64,000 bases of DNA from Clostridia bacterium (GTDB taxonomy: Bacteria > Bacillota > Clostridia > Oscillospirales > Acutalibacteraceae). The notes beneath the pieces are model-generated. The model had not been told where the DNA came from. It saw only the letters and a program-made list of their open reading frames with translations, and did no database searches. How positions within the stretch are numbered: position 1 is the stretch's first letter; each line of letters begins with the position of its first letter. The position numbers and the translations under genes are program-made. The DNA lies in contig JAFODS010000067.1 of NCBI GenBank assembly GCA_017380575.1, positions 36,573 through 100,572 on the forward strand. The letters run 5' to 3'. Below, piece by piece: positions 18,400 to 27,235 of the stretch.

Positions 18400-18819
18400 T
18401 TATTCGATATCTTCAAAAACAGAATCAACAACATCAGTTGTCTTGTCTGACTTGAACTTTGTAACAACGTCAGTTACCTTGTTAACAACATCGGGAACCA
18501 TGCTGATGATTCTTTCTGCTGAATTTTCTGCACCCTCCGATACGTACTTAACGCTTACGTCACCGTCCTTGATAACAAGGAAAGCTACGGGAGAGATTGT
18601 TACACCGGCACCGCCGCCGCCGCCAAAGAGTTCCTTTGATGTTTTTGTCGGGAAATCAGAACCGCCTGAAGCAAAACCATATGTAACTTTTGAAATCGGA
18701 ATAATTCTAATACCCTCACCTGCATCGATTGTATCACCGATAATTGTCTGGCAATCAACCATTTCCTTAATTCTGTCAATAGCTGTTGCTAAAATTCCTG
18801 ATGCTGACTGATCTTTCAT
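18400..18819 (-). CDS. ytfJ: GerW/YtfJ family sporulation protein
   Basis: Spore protein family YtfJ (GerW), 139 aa; in B. subtilis it is needed for normal germination. The family shows an N-terminal helical part (IKEMVDCQTIIGDTI) and a glycine run, here FGGGGGAGVTISPVAFLVI at about 65-83, both present. It overlaps the DUF2953 gene by 4 bases, the conserved ytfI-ytfJ pair. Confidence 0.93.
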   Translation of the reverse strand: MKDQSASGILATAIDRIKEMVDCQTIIGDTIDAGEGIRIIPISKVTYGFASGGSDFPTKTSKELFGGGGGAGVTISPVAFLVIKDGDVSVKYVSEGAENSAERIISMVPDVVNKVTDVVTKFKSDKTTDVVDSVFEDIE

Positions 18820-19526
18820 TGTTCTTGTCCGCCTTTCAAATTATTGTTTTTCTTTTTAGCTTTTAAATATACAAGTAATGCTTTTACAAGCCTTACCACA
18901 AGTCGGAATACAAACGCAATTCCGGCATTGATTACACTTCTCGGGATAAGTGCAACTTTCGTTTCAAACTCACCCTTCGTTTTATCTCCGCAATATTCTG
19001 CCCAAATATTCACATCGTAATCTTTAACGTGACATGATGAACAAATGAAGCCCAGCGGAGGATAAATCATCTGACAAAACTTACCGTACTTAATCGCAGT
19101 CTGTGCTGCATCACCCTCGGTAACCCATATTCTTATCCTGAGCTTTTTTATATAAATACTTTTAAGAAAACCTTTGGAAAACTTTCCGAGATATGATGCA
19201 ACGTTATTTATAAGTTCTACTATACCGAGCACACCCTGATCTTCGTAAAAAATCTTAATCGGGTTTTCTTTTTTAGCTGTATTGGCAACAGGCGTTTCAG
19301 CGGGTGCAGTTTCAGCCTGTGTTTTTTCCTGTTTCGGCTTTTTTTCTTTTTTCGGTTTCTTTTTGCTTTCATCTTTAGGAAGAATGTTAAATTTAACAAA
19401 CAACCATGACACTCTGAGCTTAAAAACATCGCCATATTCCATATCAAGAACAACAGGAATGCTCAGTACTGCAATAAAAAACAAAACTACGCCGAGAATT
19501 ATGTACAGGGCTGTCATAAACAACAC
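18816..19526 (-). CDS. DUF2953 membrane protein (YtfI-like)
   Basis: DUF2953 protein, 236 aa, the usual partner of YtfJ in sporulation clusters. A membrane span at the N-terminus (about 4-24) is followed by a short beta segment and a long lysine/glutamate-rich linker (about 52-75), then a conserved region with KSIYIKKLRIRIWVTEGDAAQTAIKYG. A hydrophobic, Arg/Lys-rich segment lies near the C-terminus. Function unknown; association with sporulation is from gene context. Confidence 0.88.
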   Translation of the reverse strand: MLFMTALYIILGVVLFFIAVLSIPVVLDMEYGDVFKLRVSWLFVKFNILPKDESKKKPKKEKKPKQEKTQAETAPAETPVANTAKKENPIKIFYEDQGVLGIVELINNVASYLGKFSKGFLKSIYIKKLRIRIWVTEGDAAQTAIKYGKFCQMIYPPLGFICSSCHVKDYDVNIWAEYCGDKTKGEFETKVALIPRSVINAGIAFVFRLVVRLVKALLVYLKAKKKNNNLKGGQEQ

Positions 19527-19529
19527 CTC

Positions 19530-20159
19530 CTATTCAACATCTTCAACTGCCTGGATTTCTCCTGTGATTGCTGTGTTTTCAATTATCTGACCGTCATCAA
19601 GATTAATTTCAAGCTGATTGGGAAGTTCATCGTTCTTAGGCATATCCTCGTGATCAGGTAATTCAGGGAGTTCTGAAAGGTTATTAACACAGAAACATTT
19701 CAGAAACTCCGGTGTTGTACCGTAAATAAGCGGTCTGCCCGGCAAATCAAGTCTTCCTCGTTCTTCAACAAGCCCTTTAAGGATCAAAGTCTGAATTACA
19801 CCTGAGCAATCAACGCCTCTCACCTGCTCAATAAAAGCTTTTGTAACAGGCTGGTTATATGCAATAACTGCAAGCACTTCAAAAGCTGCGTTAGAAAGCG
19901 GTGCATTCTTTTTAATTTCAAGAACAGCTCTTACTTCATCAGCATACTTCTGACGTGTGCAAAGCTGATAAAGGTCATCCATTCTCACAAGACATATTCC
20001 ACTCTCATTTTCGTCAAGAGCTCTACCAAGTTCTATCAGAACAGATTCAACCATTTCTTTTTCTATTTCAAGCGCTTCAGCAATTCTTTCAAGTTCAAGC
20101 GGCTCACCTGCCGCAAAAAGAATAGCTTCAACAGCAGCCTGCAAATCATTCATTTTCAT
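19530..20159 (-). CDS. scpB: Segregation and condensation protein ScpB
   Basis: Winged-helix subunit that with ScpA and SMC forms the bacterial condensin, 209 aa. Core features: LQAAVEAILFAAGEPL near the N-terminus, the AVIAYNQPVTKAFIEQVRGVD segment and GRPLIYGTT. The C-terminal tail is acidic. Two ATGs are 6 bases apart (20159 and 20153); I use the first because it is nearer the GGAGG ribosome site. The start overlaps the end of scpA. Confidence 0.95.
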   Translation of the reverse strand: MKMNDLQAAVEAILFAAGEPLELERIAEALEIEKEMVESVLIELGRALDENESGICLVRMDDLYQLCTRQKYADEVRAVLEIKKNAPLSNAAFEVLAVIAYNQPVTKAFIEQVRGVDCSGVIQTLILKGLVEERGRLDLPGRPLIYGTTPEFLKCFCVNNLSELPELPDHEDMPKNDELPNQLEINLDDGQIIENTAITGEIQAVEDVE

Positions 20160-20898
20160 CCGCGTAGTGTTCCTCCACATCAAAGTTAATATCCGAATCG
20201 ACCATTTCTACTTCAAGATCTCCCTCAACATCATTAAGAACAATTTTCTTATCTTTTGTAAGTGAAAGTAAAGCAAGGAAGGTTGCAACCATCTCCGAAC
20301 GTGATTCAGCTTTTTCGAAGAATGTTTTAAATCGTTGCTTTTTTCTTTTAAAAAGCTTGTCCATAATAAAACCGACACGCTCTTTAATCGGCACAATCTT
20401 ATGTGCGACAATACCTGAAAAAGCTTCAATCGGTGGCGGAAGATTTCTTTTTCCCCTTACGACAGCCGCAAGATAAGCTTTAATAAGTTCAAACGGTTCA
20501 TGAAGTCTTGTATATGTCATATCCGGTGCAAATTTTTCCGGTTTACGTGAGTGGTAATCAAAACCGTCCGCAATTTCAGAAAGCTTCTGTGCCATAAGCT
20601 TACAGTCTTTATATTCAGAAAGTTCACCCTGCAATTCAGTTTTAAGAGCATCCGCTTCTTCCTCATGCACAGGTAATAAAGAAACCGTCTTTATATATAC
20701 AAGTCTCGCAGCCATCTCAAGGAACTCACTTGCAACTTCCATATCCTCTTCCTGCATTTGACGGACATAGTCAAGATACTGTTCAACAAGAAGAAGAATC
20801 GGAATATCGTTAATATCAATTTTATGTTTACTTATGAGATGCAGCAAAAGATCCATCGGACCTTCAAACACATCCAATTTATAGGAAATTGTTTCCAT
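20146..20898 (-). CDS. scpA: Segregation and condensation protein ScpA
   Basis: Kleisin subunit of the SMC-ScpAB condensin, 250 aa. The N-terminal kleisin motif YKLDVFEGPMDLLLHLI (about 5-21) and the helical region with LVEQYLDYVRQM are diagnostic; the C-terminal winged helix contains FLALLSLTKDKKIVL. Followed by scpB with overlapping ends, the standard operon. Confidence 0.96.
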   Translation of the reverse strand: METISYKLDVFEGPMDLLLHLISKHKIDINDIPILLLVEQYLDYVRQMQEEDMEVASEFLEMAARLVYIKTVSLLPVHEEEADALKTELQGELSEYKDCKLMAQKLSEIADGFDYHSRKPEKFAPDMTYTRLHEPFELIKAYLAAVVRGKRNLPPPIEAFSGIVAHKIVPIKERVGFIMDKLFKRKKQRFKTFFEKAESRSEMVATFLALLSLTKDKKIVLNDVEGDLEVEMVDSDINFDVEEHYADENE

Positions 20899-20908
20899 AA
20901 ACTACTCC

Positions 20909-21589
20909 TTAGAAAATGAGTTCAAAAAACATACAGAACAAATTAAAAACAAGATTTGAAAGCTGCACAAGCGGTGTAGTTAAAATACCCGTGAACAGTA
21001 ACAACATTATCCCGAGAGAAATATACCTTTCATACTTCATTACGGAAAAATAATACTTTGTCGGTAAAAACACAAATAAAATTCGTGAACCGTCAAGCGG
21101 TGGAACCGGAAGCAAATTAAATACTGCGAGATTGATATTTATCGACGTAACAAAATAAAGAAAATAATACGCAGACGATACAAAAATGTGATCATTCGCT
21201 CCAAAAAACTTCTGAACCACAAACATAAAGAACAAAGAAATAAATGCCATTATCAGGTTTGAAATCGGACCAGCGACAGCAATAAGAGCCATTGCAACCT
21301 TTTTGTTTTTCAATTTAGTGTTTCTGACATTGACAGGAACAGGTTCAGCGTAACCGAAACCTACAAGAAAAATCATCAAAGCGCCTATCCAGTTGATGTG
21401 TGCAAACGGATTGATTGTAAGTCTGCCCTTGAGTCTTGCTGTATGATCACCAAGCTTATATGCAATAAAAGCGTGTGCAAATTCATGAATCGGTGTTGTA
21501 CAGAAAACAACAAACGCACTTGCAGAAAGGCGTATTATTAAATTAACGATGTCAAAATCGCCAAAATTGCGAAGCAAACTTAAAAGCAT
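20909..21589 (-). CDS. Site-2-protease-type membrane metalloprotease (M50)
   Basis: Intramembrane zinc protease of the M50/SpoIVFB-like group, 226 aa. The zinc motif HEFAH is at 35-39 and the second metal-binding motif is PPLDG near 165, each inside a hydrophobic segment. About five membrane spans are visible. It is a common neighbour upstream of scpAB in Firmicutes. The substrate is not known. Confidence 0.92.
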   Translation of the reverse strand: MLLSLLRNFGDFDIVNLIIRLSASAFVVFCTTPIHEFAHAFIAYKLGDHTARLKGRLTINPFAHINWIGALMIFLVGFGYAEPVPVNVRNTKLKNKKVAMALIAVAGPISNLIMAFISLFFMFVVQKFFGANDHIFVSSAYYFLYFVTSININLAVFNLLPVPPLDGSRILFVFLPTKYYFSVMKYERYISLGIMLLLFTGILTTPLVQLSNLVFNLFCMFFELIF

Positions 21590-21601
21590 ATCTTTCTCCC
21601 T

Positions 21602-22453
21602 TTACTTATAGGCAGTTACAATACGTTGTAACCCATTAAAATCATAAATTATTTCGTTTTTTTCGGAATACTCAGAAAAAAGTTCCGATATATAGTCACC
21701 CTGATCTTCGGCACATTCAACCATTACAGCACCGTTTTTATCAAGAAACTCGTTAAGCCAATACGAAGAAAGGAATCGGTAAAAATCATAACCGTCCTCA
21801 CCGCCGTCAAGTGCGGTCACGGGCTCACATTTCACTTCATCAGAAAGTGTTTCGATATCAGCTTTTCGGATATACGGAGGGTTTGAAACAATAAGGTCGG
21901 CAGAAACATCACGCAACAATTCTTTGTCAAAAAGATCACCCTGTACAGCGACAACGTTATTAACTTCATTGAGTGAAATGTTTTTTGTAAGATAACAAAA
22001 AGCATCGTCATATTTTTCAACCGCATATACAGTCGCGTCCGGAATCAGTTTTGCTATACTTATTGCAATACAACCCGAGCCGGAGCACAAATCCACTACA
22101 ACGGGTTTTTCGATATCTGTTAAATATTCTTTCGCAAGTTCAACAAGTTTCTCAGTTTCAGGTCTTGGGATAAGAACACCTTTTCCGACACAGAACTCGT
22201 TACTCATAAACTCCCATTTACCAAGAATATACTGTAGCGGTTCACCGTTCATTCTTCGATTAATCAATGTAAAATAATATTCAGCTTTCTTAACATCAAT
22301 TAATTCAGAACGTGATATAAAGAACCGTGTCGGGTCAATATCTAAAGCGAATTCAAGCAAGCATCTTGCATCAAATTCAGCATCAGTTAACCGGTTGCTT
22401 TTGAGCATATCGATGCCTGAACGGTAAGCCTCATTAATCGTCATTGTTTTCAA
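21602..22453 (-). CDS. prmC: Release-factor glutamine methyltransferase PrmC
   Basis: Methylates the glutamine of the GGQ motif in peptide chain release factors, 283 aa. SAM-binding motif DLCSGSGCIAI at 121-131 and catalytic NPPY at 191-194 are present, and the N-terminal helical release-factor-binding domain covers about 1-90. It follows the DUF1385 gene with a 20-base overlap; the prfA gene is not in the window. Confidence 0.95.
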   Translation of the reverse strand: MKTMTINEAYRSGIDMLKSNRLTDAEFDARCLLEFALDIDPTRFFISRSELIDVKKAEYYFTLINRRMNGEPLQYILGKWEFMSNEFCVGKGVLIPRPETEKLVELAKEYLTDIEKPVVVDLCSGSGCIAISIAKLIPDATVYAVEKYDDAFCYLTKNISLNEVNNVVAVQGDLFDKELLRDVSADLIVSNPPYIRKADIETLSDEVKCEPVTALDGGEDGYDFYRFLSSYWLNEFLDKNGAVMVECAEDQGDYISELFSEYSEKNEIIYDFNGLQRIVTAYK

Positions 22454-23429
22454 CTTCTGCTTCTTTTTTCAATTCGTTAATATTTTCTTTTTCCATACCA
22501 AGAGCAACCTTCAAAGACAAAATACCAACTTCAATTATATCGTCTGTAGGCTCTTTTGTAGTAATTCTCTGCATCAGAGTACCCGGAGCAGAGATTATAC
22601 GGGTAAGAATATTGTCGTGCTTACCTGCAAGGCGAATCAATTCATAACCAACACTCATAATAAGCGGAAGCAAAAGAACCTTAATTCCCATCCACAGCAT
22701 TCGCATTTCTTCGTTTCTTAATTGTGGCCAGATCACAACAACAGTTGTTGAAATCGCAATACTTACAATCAAAGAAAGGAAGATAAAGCTGGTACCACAA
22801 CGAGGATGGAATCTTTTCTGTTTTTTTACATTTTCAACTGTGAGCTCCAAGCCTTTTTCGTAACAGAAAATGGATTTATGCTCCGCTCCGTGATACATAA
22901 ACAATCGCTTGATATCCTTCATAAGCGAAGTAAGATACATATAAGTTATGAAAATAATAATTCTCATAACGCCTTCAATAGCCGGTTTCCAGGTATTCAT
23001 ACCCTCTCCGAGAATAAGGTCTGCCACAAAAGAAGGCAACCACATAAACAGGAAGAAGCCTATGACCATTGCAATAACCATTGATATTACACCGATAACA
23101 GCCATCATCTTCGGACCGAAATGATCTGTAAGCCATTTATCAAGTTTAGACATATCCTCGCCGTCGTCTTCCATAACAGTTGTCTTTTCAGCAGATTCCA
23201 TCAGACACTTATAACCGAAAATCATCTGTTCAACAAAGTTTACGGGACCTCTGATAAACGGAATCCTGAAAAATTTATATTTATCTCTGAGAAGAGTAAC
23301 CTTCTTCAGCTGAGTTTCAATTTTACCGTCAGGTAATCTTAATGCCATCGCAGTTCCTTCCGGGCCCTGCATCATAACGCCTTCCATCAAGGCCTGACCG
23401 CCAACACTGTGTTTCTTATTATCAGGCAT
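22434..23429 (-). CDS. DUF1385 integral membrane protein
   Basis: DUF1385 family membrane protein, 331 aa. I place the start at ATG 23429: GGAGG lies 8 bases upstream and the protein then begins MPDNKKHSVGGQALMEGVMMQGP, the family's typical N-terminus. The longer reading would add 61 residues from inside the kinase gene. Conserved features include GGQALMEGVMM, YHGAEHKSIFCYEKG and HPRCGTSFIFL, plus four to five membrane spans. Commonly next to prmC and prfA; the function is unknown. Confidence 0.92.
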   Translation of the reverse strand: MPDNKKHSVGGQALMEGVMMQGPEGTAMALRLPDGKIETQLKKVTLLRDKYKFFRIPFIRGPVNFVEQMIFGYKCLMESAEKTTVMEDDGEDMSKLDKWLTDHFGPKMMAVIGVISMVIAMVIGFFLFMWLPSFVADLILGEGMNTWKPAIEGVMRIIIFITYMYLTSLMKDIKRLFMYHGAEHKSIFCYEKGLELTVENVKKQKRFHPRCGTSFIFLSLIVSIAISTTVVVIWPQLRNEEMRMLWMGIKVLLLPLIMSVGYELIRLAGKHDNILTRIISAPGTLMQRITTKEPTDDIIEVGILSLKVALGMEKENINELKKEAEVENNDD

Positions 23430-24948
23430 TTTCTTCTTCCTCCATAGTACGCTTTTCATTCTCTTTGGCAATCGCTTCATCAATATCCCATGCATCCTCA
23501 ATTTCAACATGATCAATATCAAAACAAATAGTAACAGTTGTGCCCTTACCGAGAATGCTGTCAACATCAAATGTACCGTTATGCATACGAATAATTTCAT
23601 CAACGACTGCAAGTCCGATTCCCGAACCGTGAACAGTCATATTTGTTTTATAAAATTTCTCTTTAACGTGCGGTAAATCCTCTTCTGAAATTCCACATCC
23701 TGTATCAGAAACAGTAATTTTAATCCTGTCATCCGAAATATCTGCAATTGTAAGTATTTTGCCGCCTTGTTTAGTGTACTTCAAAGCATTATCAAGCACA
23801 TTTACAAAAACCTGCTTGATTCTGTCCGGGTCACCGTCCATCGGTGCGGGAAGATTCGGAGCAGTATAAACAAGCTCTTTACCCTCGCGCATTGCTCTGT
23901 CCTTGAATGCAAATACCGTTTCGTCAAGTTCAGCAAGTACATCCATCTTTTCAATTTTCAAAGACATTCTTCCGCTTTGCATCCTGGAAAAATCAAGAAG
24001 TTCTTCAACAATTCCGTTGAGTCTGGCAGATTCACTGATAATAACACCCATACCACGTTCGGTAAGTGACGGATCAGTGTCGGCAATCTGCAACAAGGTT
24101 TCGCCCCAGCCTTTGATTGCCGTAAGCGGAGTACGCAACTCGTGCGATACTGTTGAAATAAAATCGTTCTTGATTTTGTCAGACACCTTGATTTTTTCCG
24201 CCATATTATTAATAGTATCACACAACTCACCAACCTCATCTTTATAAAGATAGTGGTCGATACGAGCATCATAATTACCTTCAGCAATCATTCTGGCTGT
24301 GTCGTTGATATCACGAATTGATTTAACAATTGAATTTATAAAAATTACACCGGAAATCAACAAGACAAGGACAAGTAACAAGAAAACAAGAAAAATTATT
24401 GCATACCAGGTATTGATCTGTGCATCGATTTCTTCCAAGGAAACAAGATACCTTACTGCACCGATAATCTCACTTTTTGAATTTAAAACCGGTTTTGTTA
24501 AAGATGAAACTTTTTCACCCGAATCAAGTTCACCCGTCCACCTTGCAATATTATTAAGATCTGTTACCGCCGCTTCATATTCAGGAACCGCAGTAGAGCT
24601 ATTGATTGGAAAACCGCTTGAAGAAATTATTACATTACCGTATTTATCAATAACCCAAACTTCAACAGTTGCCTTGTCCTTAAAATCATAAACAAAACTA
24701 CGTGCACCTTTTTCAAAAGTTGCATCATCACTTGAAAAGCTTTCAAAGTATGTGTCAACCGCACTGTTTGAATAATTTAACATTCTGCGTTCAACTGAAT
24801 CGTAGTAATAGGAATGTACAATATACGCACCGACAACACAGATGACAAGTAAAAAAGCAATAACAATAATTGTTGTCTGAATAAACCAACGTTTAGTAAG
24901 ACCGTTAAATCCGTTAATTGTTTTCGCAATCTTCTTTTCTGCTGACAA
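23422..24948 (-). CDS. Membrane sensor histidine kinase
   Basis: Two-component sensor kinase, 508 aa from the start chosen. Two membrane spans (about 26-48 and 183-206, counted from an upstream GTG) enclose an extracellular sensor domain. A HAMP linker follows (about 207-260), then HisKA with SHELRTPLTA (phospho-His about 269) and a C-terminal HATPase domain with DNALKYTKQGG, DTGCGIS and GSGIGLAVV. The start is a TTG at 24948: AGGAGG lies exactly 8 bases upstream, while the GTG three codons earlier overlaps the ribosome site itself. The response regulator gene is directly upstream. It resembles WalK/PhoR-type kinases, but the signal is unknown. Confidence 0.93.
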   Translation of the reverse strand: MSAEKKIAKTINGFNGLTKRWFIQTTIIVIAFLLVICVVGAYIVHSYYYDSVERRMLNYSNSAVDTYFESFSSDDATFEKGARSFVYDFKDKATVEVWVIDKYGNVIISSSGFPINSSTAVPEYEAAVTDLNNIARWTGELDSGEKVSSLTKPVLNSKSEIIGAVRYLVSLEEIDAQINTWYAIIFLVFLLLVLVLLISGVIFINSIVKSIRDINDTARMIAEGNYDARIDHYLYKDEVGELCDTINNMAEKIKVSDKIKNDFISTVSHELRTPLTAIKGWGETLLQIADTDPSLTERGMGVIISESARLNGIVEELLDFSRMQSGRMSLKIEKMDVLAELDETVFAFKDRAMREGKELVYTAPNLPAPMDGDPDRIKQVFVNVLDNALKYTKQGGKILTIADISDDRIKITVSDTGCGISEEDLPHVKEKFYKTNMTVHGSGIGLAVVDEIIRMHNGTFDVDSILGKGTTVTICFDIDHVEIEDAWDIDEAIAKENEKRTMEEEENA

Positions 24949-24980
24949 TGCGTACACCTCCTCTTACAATAATAATTCAA

Positions 24981-25682
24981 TCAAACCCACTTGTAACCCA
25001 AACCCCATATTGTAAGCAAATGCTTCGGATTTGAGGGATCTTCTTCTATCTTCTTTCTTACTCTACGTATATTTACGTCAACTATCTTCTCTTCTCCATA
25101 ATAATCAGCTCCCCAGACATAATTGAGAATATCGGTTCTGCTTAATGCTGTTCCCTGATTCTTGAAGAAATACTCAAGTATCTGAAACTCTACCTGAGTA
25201 ATATCAATATAGACATCATTCTTCGTTAACGAACGGCTCTTACAGTCAAGTCTGAACGGACCGGAAACGATAACGTTATCGTCGTTATCAGCAGCATTTC
25301 TTACCGCTGAAACACGGCGTGCCAGTGCATCAACTCGTGCAGTAAACTCAGATGGCGAAAAAGGCTTTGTAATGTAATCGTCTGCACCGAGCAATAGACC
25401 TGTAACCTTATCCATCTCCTGTGTTTTTGCAGTTAACATCACAATTCCGATGTTATTATTCATACTTCTGAGTTTTTTGCAAAGCTCAAGACCATCCATT
25501 CGTGGCATCATAATATCCAGAACTGCGATTTTAATCGAATCGCCTTCCTGAATATATTTTTCATAAGCGTCCTGACCGTCAAAAGCTTCAATAACTTCAT
25601 ATCCTGATCGATTCAGGTTTATAACAATAAATTCGCGGATCGGAGCTTCGTCTTCAGCAACTAAAATTTTCACTTTATTCAT
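24981..25682 (-). CDS. OmpR/PhoB-family response regulator
   Basis: DNA-binding response regulator, 233 aa. The receiver domain has the acidic pair DE (11-12), phospho-acceptor Asp56 and Lys107. The C-terminal winged helix (about 135-233) ends with the usual ILTIWGLGYKW-like pattern (LLTIWGLGYKWV). It overlaps the lipoprotein gene by 4 bases and precedes the sensor kinase by 32 bases, so the three form one signalling unit. Confidence 0.95.
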   Translation of the reverse strand: MNKVKILVAEDEAPIREFIVINLNRSGYEVIEAFDGQDAYEKYIQEGDSIKIAVLDIMMPRMDGLELCKKLRSMNNNIGIVMLTAKTQEMDKVTGLLLGADDYITKPFSPSEFTARVDALARRVSAVRNAADNDDNVIVSGPFRLDCKSRSLTKNDVYIDITQVEFQILEYFFKNQGTALSRTDILNYVWGADYYGEEKIVDVNIRRVRKKIEEDPSNPKHLLTIWGLGYKWV

Positions 25683-27073
25683 CGTAATCCCCCAAAATCA
25701 GTTAAAATAAAGCTTTTTACAAGCCATTCATCGTTTATTCCGAAGTTTTTACCTTCATCAGTAATTCTGTAAACATAAGTCTTTGCAGATGTTGTTTTAA
25801 TAATTTCATATCCGTTGAACTTTTTTGCCTCTTGCTCGTCAGCATTATTGTACGTATATACACTGAACAATAAATCGCCGATTTCACCTTTTGTTGCATT
25901 CCATCGGTAGTAGTCCCATTGGCCGTCAGTACCGCAGACAGTAATCCTGCCCACCCAAGAACTTTTAACATTCAGCATATAACCCAACTGCTTGTTGACA
26001 ATCGAATACTGGACAGGAACAAGCTTACCGTTTCTGTACTTAACCCATTTTGTAAAATACATTTTAGTGGCCGGATTATTGTCAGAAGTTACCGCTGACG
26101 ACGAATTCAGGATATCAGATGTTGTTACATTCGAACCCGGCATTTCAACGCTTGTCGGAATTTCAAGGAATTTATCTGAGTCAACATCATAAACAGAAAG
26201 ATTTATGTTTCTCCACGTAAGAATCGTTGACTGTGAAGCTATATCAAACAGCGGTGAAACAAGTTGGTTTTTCTTAGCATCCCAATAAATAACTTCCGTA
26301 ATAGATTCACTGAGACCCTTTGCTGACTCAACATAAATATAGTTTGTGTTGTTAACCGTTTCCATTGTTACTGATGAATATGCTGAAATATTACCGTCCA
26401 TTGCAGTTTCACCGTACAACGAAAGTGTCTTGTTGTTTTGATCTAGATTATACACTCTTGCCGTAGCTGTAAGTTTATCCTGAACCGAAGCGTCTACCGT
26501 AAGAGTCAGAACATCACGGCAGCCATCACCGTTTACGTCAACCACATCAAAATGAGTATAAGGATACGATGCTATCTGATTAAAAGAATCCTGATTGACA
26601 GAATATTCTGAAAATGCTCTGTTATTCTTACTTGAGAACAAGTACCAACCGATAAGAACTTCTGATTTATTATCATTATCAAGATCCGAAACAATTACCT
26701 TATCGACTGTATTGCCGGGACCGTCCTGAGTTGCAACATATTTCCATTCATCTTCAAAATATCTGAAAAAAGAAACTTTCGCAATTTCAGGTGTGTCTGC
26801 AAGTACGTAAAAGACAAAAGCCTCTTCCGATCCGTCCTTATCAATATCAACAATAACAAAGGATGACTGGTGATCACCATTTTCAGGTGTCAGCAAAGAA
26901 ACCTTTTCCTTTATTGCATTTTCGAACGCATCCTGAAGTCCCTGATATTTTCCTATAAGCTTCGGAGGTCGCATTAAATTGTCAAAGCTCGTAAATCGGA
27001 ACGAACAGCCCGAAAAAGAAGTAATTATTGCAAACACCATAACGATAGCAATAACAGCTCTCAGCTTTTTCAA
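25679..27073 (-). CDS. Lipoprotein with repeat-type beta domain, upstream of the two-component pair
   Basis: Secreted lipoprotein of 464 aa starting at a TTG (27073) with a GGGGG ribosome site 7 bases before it. A signal peptide ends in the lipobox SFSGC with lipidated Cys23. The mature protein has stretches such as VDIDKDGSEEAFVFY, VSDLDNDNKSEVLIGWY, VDVNGDGCRDVLTLT and VYDVDSDKFLEIP, which look like FG-GAP/VCBS beta-propeller blades with Asp-rich calcium loops. It overlaps the response regulator gene by 4 bases. An extracellular accessory to the sensor kinase is a natural guess but is inference. Confidence 0.85.
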   Translation of the reverse strand: MKKLRAVIAIVMVFAIITSFSGCSFRFTSFDNLMRPPKLIGKYQGLQDAFENAIKEKVSLLTPENGDHQSSFVIVDIDKDGSEEAFVFYVLADTPEIAKVSFFRYFEDEWKYVATQDGPGNTVDKVIVSDLDNDNKSEVLIGWYLFSSKNNRAFSEYSVNQDSFNQIASYPYTHFDVVDVNGDGCRDVLTLTVDASVQDKLTATARVYNLDQNNKTLSLYGETAMDGNISAYSSVTMETVNNTNYIYVESAKGLSESITEVIYWDAKKNQLVSPLFDIASQSTILTWRNINLSVYDVDSDKFLEIPTSVEMPGSNVTTSDILNSSSAVTSDNNPATKMYFTKWVKYRNGKLVPVQYSIVNKQLGYMLNVKSSWVGRITVCGTDGQWDYYRWNATKGEIGDLLFSVYTYNNADEQEAKKFNGYEIIKTTSAKTYVYRITDEGKNFGINDEWLVKSFILTDFGGLR

Positions 27074-27119
27074 TCAGACACCCCCTAAACATACAATTAT
27101 CCATAATATTTTTCATATT

Positions 27120-27149
27120 ATTATAACACAAACCAAAATAATTTTACAA
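27120..27149 (-). promoter_or_regulatory. Promoter of the lipoprotein/two-component operon
   Basis: On the minus strand, TATAAT at 27125-27120 is preceded by TTGTAA at 27149-27144 with an 18-base spacer. It lies in an AT-rich gap of 160 bases and should start the long run ending in rsgA. The -35 is weak, so moderate confidence. Confidence 0.55.
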
Positions 27150-27201
27150 CACAAAATATTAAAATATTTGTTAAAAAATTAATAATTATTTTATAAAAAC
27201 A

Positions 27202-27230
27202 AAGTAAGAGAAGAAAACCTTCTCTTACTT
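27202..27230 (-). terminator. Intrinsic terminator after cdaR
   Basis: A perfect 12-bp stem (27202-27213 with 27219-27230) and 5-base loop, followed on the minus strand by a T-rich run. It closes the ftsK-to-cdaR operon just before the lipoprotein promoter. Confidence 0.9.
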
Positions 27231-27235
27231 AAAAC

